Source: Eledone cirrhosa (lineage: Eukaryota; Mollusca; Cephalopoda; Octopoda; Eledonidae). From it: DNA of 64,000 nt. This document shows positions 59,707 through 64,000 of the stretch, piece after piece. How positions within the stretch are numbered: position 1 is the first letter of the stretch; the number at the start of each line of letters is the position of its first letter. The notes beneath the pieces are model-generated. The model was not told where the DNA came from, made no database searches, and saw only the letters and a program-made list of their open reading frames with translations. A program made the position numbers and the translations under genes. The stretch is from positions 30,106,312-30,170,311 of the forward strand of contig OZ024748.1 in assembly GCA_964016885.1 (NCBI GenBank). Direction: 5' to 3'.

Positions 59707-61137
59707 ATGATGTTCCAGAACAATATAGAAAAGATCATTGGCAATAAGGGCAGGGGCCCCAGGTTATCACAGCCTGGGCCCGCTCGTCATCGTGCCATTG
59801 TAATAGAGCCAAACAAGGCATTTAGTCTTGGCTGCTGGAACGTACGGATGCTGTTTGACAGGGATTCCTTGGAGCGTCCTGAACGAAGGACCGCTCTTGT
59901 TGCAAAGGAGCTTCGACGTTACAATCTTGACATCGTGGCTTTATCTGAGATGAGGTTAGCTGGAGATGGTCATCTTACGGAATTTTGTGGAGAATATACA
60001 TTCTTCTGGAAAGGAAGAGATGAAGGAACCAGAAGAGAATCTGGGGTAGGATTTGCTGTTAAGACTGTACTTGTGAACAAATTAGAAGAATTCCCAGTAG
60101 GGATTAGTAAGCGTCTTATGTCCATGAGAGTTCCGCTGGATAAGGGAAGATATGCTACCCTGGTGAGTGTGTATGCTCCAACTATGAGTTCTGTCGATGA
60201 GGAAAAGGTGTCCTTTTACCATGCCTTGAAAGGTGTTTTAAGAAATATCCCTCAGGCAGACAAAGTCATCGTGCTTGGTGACTTTAATGCTAGAGTGGGT
60301 AGGGATTTTAACACATGGAATGTAATCGGAAGGCATGGGGTGGGAAAGTGTAACAGCAATGGTATGCTCCTGCTGCAGATGTGTGAGGAGCTGGATCTGT
60401 GTGTTACCAACACCATGTTCCAACAAAAGAACAAATTCAAGACCACATGGATGCATCCTGCATCTAAGGAATGGCATCTTTTGGACTACGTCCTAGTCAG
60501 GATGCGTGACAGACAGGATGTGCAGTGTGTTCATGTTCTTCGTGGAGCTGAGTGCTGGACGGACCACCGCCTGGTACACGCAAAAGTGAAACTAATCACT
60601 AAACGTAAAATCCGGGCTCCTGGTGTTGCCCTGCCCAAAAGATTGAATGCTGGTCGTCTTAAGGATAAAAATGTGAAGAGGACATTGGAAGAAGAGATGC
60701 AGGCTGCAGATCTTGGTGAGGATTGGCCGACCCTTGAAAAGTCGGTTTATGATGTAGGCAGGCGTGTTCTGGGATTGGCGCAGAGGAAACATCAGGACTG
60801 GTTTGATGAGAATGATGTACATATAGAAGACTTGTTGGCTGATAAGAGGCGTGCTCTGTCACGCTACTTGACGGCAAAACCACAGGAGAGGAATACGTTG
60901 CATGAGGAACTCGGGGATGTAAAATCACGTGTTAGGCTGAGTCTTTCTCAGATGAAGGATCAGTGGTGGAGTGAGAAGGCTGGTGAGATACAAACTGCGT
61001 CTGATTCCAATAACACAAAGCTGTTGTACAGTCTCTTGCGTGGGGTTTATGGACCCTCTTCTTCTCTGGTGACACCGCTTCGCAGCAAGGATGGCAAAGA
61101 ACTTCTTTGTGACTCACAAGGAATTCTACGAAGGTAG
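59707..61137 (+). pseudogene. LINE ORF, N-terminal part: AP endonuclease
   Basis: 476 codons from ATG to a premature TAG. The endonuclease domain (residues about 38-300) shows SLGCWNVRMLFD, VALSEMRLAGDG, VSVYAPT, VIVLGDFNARVG, LLDYVLVR and WTDHRLVHAKV, so the metal-binding and catalytic positions are present. The rest is the basic linker to the RT. The stop lies inside a conserved block (ILRR, stop, QEHFDDLLNQ) and in the same frame as the following 672-codon segment, so a single base change is the likely cause. Taken alone this product has no RT. Confidence 0.88.
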
Positions 61138-63177
61138 CAAGAGCACTTTGATGATCTTTTGAATCAGCCGTCTGTCGTCAGTGAAGATTTCCTCAATCTC
61201 ATTCCAGAAAGTCCTGTGAAAGTAGCTCTCGCAGAACCTCCGACACTTGTGGAGGTTGCAGTGGCTATTTCGAAGCTGAACAGTGGAAGATCTCCAGGTA
61301 TGGATGGCATACATGCTGAGCTCCTACAATATGGTGGTGAGAGACTCCTGCAACATCTTCACTCTTTGTTTGGCAGGATATGGGCTAATGAATCCGTACC
61401 TGAGGACTGGAGAGATGCAGTAATGGTGGTCTTGTACAAGGGAAAGGGTAACAGGAATGATTGTGGGAACTACAGAGGTATATCATTGCTTTCTGTCGTA
61501 GGGAAAGTTTTATGTAGAGTTCTTCTGGACCGTCTGCTGACACACATTGCAGATTGTGTTCTTCCTGAAAGTCAATCTGGTTTTCGTGCTGGACGCGGCA
61601 CTACTGATATGATCTTCTCAGCTAGACAGCTCCAGGAGAAGTGCATGGAACAAGGCTTGGATCTGTATCAGGTTTTTGTCGATCTGACAAAAGCTTTCGA
61701 TACTGTTAACAGAGATGCATTATGGAAGGTTCTCCAGAAACTTGGTTGCCCTGATAAGTTCCTTGCTTTAGTTAGGTCTTTCCATGACGACATGAAGGCT
61801 TGGGTTAATGTCGGGGGTAACATGTCGGAGCCTATCTCAGTAAAAAATGGAGTGAAACAGGGGGATATTCCAGCACCGACCCTGTTTGCCATATACTTTG
61901 CAATGGTTTTCTGTATTGCATTCAGGAATTGCGAGCATGGTGTTTACATCCGATATCGAACCTCAGGCAGCATATTTAACATCAGGCGCTTTGCTGCAAA
62001 GACAAAAGTATTTACATCAGTCATAAGTGACCTCTTGTATGCAGATGATTGCGATCTTGTAGCACACACAGAGAGTGATGTGCAGCACATTTTGAATGCA
62101 TTTTCTGACGCTTGCACTGCCCTAGGATTGACTGTCAGTCTCAAGAAAACCGTTGTCATGTACCAACCTGCCCCTGGTAAGCAGTACACTGAACCAAACA
62201 TCTATGTGTATGGCAAACGACTTGGAGTGGTTGATCAGTTTGTCTACCTGGGAAGCACTGTCAATCGATACAGCAACCTTGACAGTGAAATCTCACTTAG
62301 GATTAGGAAAGCAAGTGATGCTTTCGGAAAGCTAGAAAGGCAACTCTGGGGTCGGCGAGACATATGCAGGAGGACAAAGGTAAAGGTGTACAGAGCATGT
62401 GTGCTCTCTTGTCTTCTTTATGCCTGCGAGACCTGGGTCACATATCGACACCACCTTAAGCAATTGGAGCATTTCCATCAGATGTGTCTCAGACGGATCC
62501 ATGGCGTTCACTGGAGGGACCACATCAGTGATGTCGAGATTTTGGAAAGCTCTATGTGTGACAGTATAGAAGCTCTTGTGCTTAAGCAACAACTCCGTTG
62601 GAGTGGTCACCTTGCCAGGATGAAGGATACTAGAATACCAAAACAACTCTTTTATGGAGAGTTGGTTAAAGGAAAACGACCGCCACATAAACCAAAAAAG
62701 AGGTATAAGGATTCCTTAAAAGCCTCTCTGAAAGACGCTAACATCTCTGCTGATACATGGGAGAATATTGCTGCTGATCGTAATAAATGGAGAAAGACTG
62801 TATATGAGGGAAAAGTTGCCTTTGAGGCATCTCGAATCGCATACGAGAAAGTAAAACAGGATGTGAGAAAGGGCATTGCTGTTGCACTTCCAGACGGTGA
62901 GGGTCCTCCTATGGTGCTGATATGCAGCGTATGTGCGAGACTCTGCCTAAGCAAAGCTGGACTCGGAAGTCATAAAGTACGACCAGTGGTTGACTATCAG
63001 GCTGCTGTCGGAGATGCTACTCATCATGCTTGCCAAACATGTGGTAGAGAATGTAAATCAGCAGGAGGGCTCAAGCGACATGCAAAAGTACACGAACTCC
63101 AACCACAGCCGACTATTCCCAGTAAATGTTTTGGTTGCCGACTTGTGCAAGACATTTTAGATCATTGGCTGGGCTAA
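61138..63177 (+). pseudogene. LINE ORF, C-terminal part: reverse transcriptase and C2H2 fingers
   Basis: In frame with the preceding part and open to 63177. RT motifs in order are VPEDWRDAVMVVLYKGKGNR, NYRGISLLSVVGKV, QSGFRAGRGTTDMIF, FVDLTKAFDTVNRDAL (motif A), VKQGDIPAPTLFAIYF (motif B), DLLYADDCDLVAHTES (motif C) and FVYLGSTVNRYSN. The tail has CLLYACETWVT, LRWSGHLARMKD and KRPPHKPKKRYKD. It ends with two cysteine/histidine fingers (CSVCARLCLSKAGLGSH and CQTCGRECKSAGGLKRHAKV H), the second a standard C-x2-C-x12-H-x3-H. Without readthrough or reinitiation this part is not made from the upstream ATG. Confidence 0.88.
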
Positions 63178-63515
63178 AAAGCCACATTCGATCGCAGCGC
63201 TGTTAGTTGCTATCATGTGTGTGTGTGTGTAGATATGCGTGTGTGTGTGTATATATATATGTATATGTGTATTATTATTGTTGTTGTCGTTATTATTATT
63301 GTTGTTATTATTATTATTATTATTAATGTATGTGTGTGTATATGTGCGTGTGAGTGTGTGTGTGTGTGTGTGTATATATGTATGTATATATATATATATA
63401 TATTTATTTATTTTTTTTTATTTTCTTTTATTTTTTATTTATTATTATTATTATTTTTTTTTTTTTCTTTCTCCTCGTGCAATGGCCATACTCGATAACG
63501 AGGGGGCAGCCATCA

Positions 63516-63839
63516 TATATCTGTATGTATATATATATGTTCTTCTGGTTTTATAATTCCACAAAGTTTTACCAATAGAGAGAGAGAGTCGGTTTCTAAG
63601 ATAGACACAAGACTCTCTCATTGGAATTTACACATCAACTAGGTAGATATGTATGTATGCATGCATGTGTAGATATGGATGTTATTGTATGTGTGGATGT
63701 GTGTTTTGAGTTGTATGTGTGCATGTGTATATGCTTTGTATCTGTACATGTGTATATGCAGTTATTAGATGCACAATTTTTGGAATGTTTTACATATTTT
63801 TACTGTTCCATTAATGGATTGTACTTGTAGTTTCCTAAC
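63516..63839. other. Stretch with short TG/TA microsatellite tracts
   Basis: TATG/TG-rich tracts and unremarkable sequence; possible 3' region of the LINE fragment that follows on the minus strand. Confidence 0.5.
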
Positions 63840-64000
63840 TAGTTCTGTTCTTTCTGTTCCTGTGAAGCCTCAAGATTTGTATTGAGGCAGTTACTAACAT
63901 ATCCCAGTGCCCCAATAATTACAGGCATAAATCTGAAGGTGTAATCAGGGTGGAGTATCTGCAGATTTCTCATCAGTTCTGCATAAATATTCTCCTTTTC
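63840..64000 (-). pseudogene. C-terminal end of a further R4/Dong-like LINE, runs off the window
   Basis: Minus-strand reading gives EKENIYAELMRNLQILHPDY and then FRFMPVIIGALGYVSNCL. MPVIIGALG is the same C-terminal signature as VPIVIGALG (27.5 kb) and IPVVVGALG (29.2 kb), but the surrounding sequence differs, so this is a third subfamily. Only the last 50 or so codons are inside the window. Confidence 0.75.

Larger units (their letters stand above)
59331..63515 (+). mobile_element. Nearly full-length AP-endonuclease LINE (RTE-like), one nonsense codon
   Basis: The 5' leader 59331-59706 shares blocks with the short elements at 45261 and 6735. It contains (ATT)n and a T-run just before the ORF. 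One long coding region spans 59707-63177, interrupted only by TAG at 61135-61137. The 3' region 63178-63515 contains microsatellites and ends with a box gccatactcgataacgaggg and cagccatcat that is also the end of the short elements. The single-ORF plan fits RTE and relatives; the C-terminal C2H2 fingers are unusual for RTE, so the clade is uncertain. Confidence 0.87.

Noticed and set aside
52426..64000. Downstream RASGEF1 exons.
   Set aside because: No open stretch with RasGEF motifs and splice sites was recognised. Coding-like sequence there belongs to LINEs. A short exon could have been missed.

Overview
The window looks like non-coding, repeat-saturated DNA from an animal genome, most likely a coleoid cephalopod of the octopus type. 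The reasons are several tRNA-derived SINEs of the kind known from octopus and squid, RTE-, Tx1- and R4/Dong-like LINEs, Penelope-type hammerhead sequence, long minisatellites and a vertebrate-like gene split into tiny exons across kilobase introns. The species cannot be read from the sequence. Nothing bacterial or viral was recognised.

Layout. Positions 1-21345 are one tandem array of a 24-bp unit (about 860 units). It is broken once, at 6735-7378, by an inverted 0.6-kb LINE-derived element. The array carries duplications of whole blocks: 1 to about 6500 recurs at about 13454 to 20050, and a 2.5-2.6-kb block is doubled between 7.6 and 12.9 kb. Positions 21.4-29.8 kb hold decayed R4/Dong-like LINEs on the minus strand. 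One of them is split by a young LTR retrotransposon (22185-24922). Positions 29.85-35.75 kb hold a nearly complete Tx1-like LINE on the plus strand, with an intact 1139-codon ORF2. Its (ATT)n tail abuts the splice acceptor of a host exon.

The only host gene seen is a RASGEF1-family Ras/Rap guanine-nucleotide exchange factor on the plus strand. Six consecutive exons were found (35758-35801, 36017-36158, 36729-36815, 47265-47330, 51263-51328, 52333-52425). They encode the end of the RasGEF N-terminal region and the start of the catalytic CDC25-like domain. Earlier and later exons were not found. Everything from 35.8 to 52.4 kb that is not exon is intron. It is filled with SINEs, a 93-bp minisatellite, a 0.5-kb MITE, 2 kb of AT microsatellite, a LINE-derived short element, a 3.3-kb minisatellite of a 36-bp unit, and a hammerhead ribozyme motif.

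Positions 52.4-64 kb are probably the next intron or flank. They hold a SINE, a 523-bp tandem repeat with a foldback end, a defective RTE-like LINE with a PHD-type finger inside its reverse transcriptase, a 1.5-kb inverted repeat, a nearly full-length LINE broken by one stop codon, and the start of a further R4-like LINE at the right edge.

The long open frames in the 24-, 36- and 93-bp arrays are artefacts of repeat units whose length is a multiple of three, and they are not annotated as genes.
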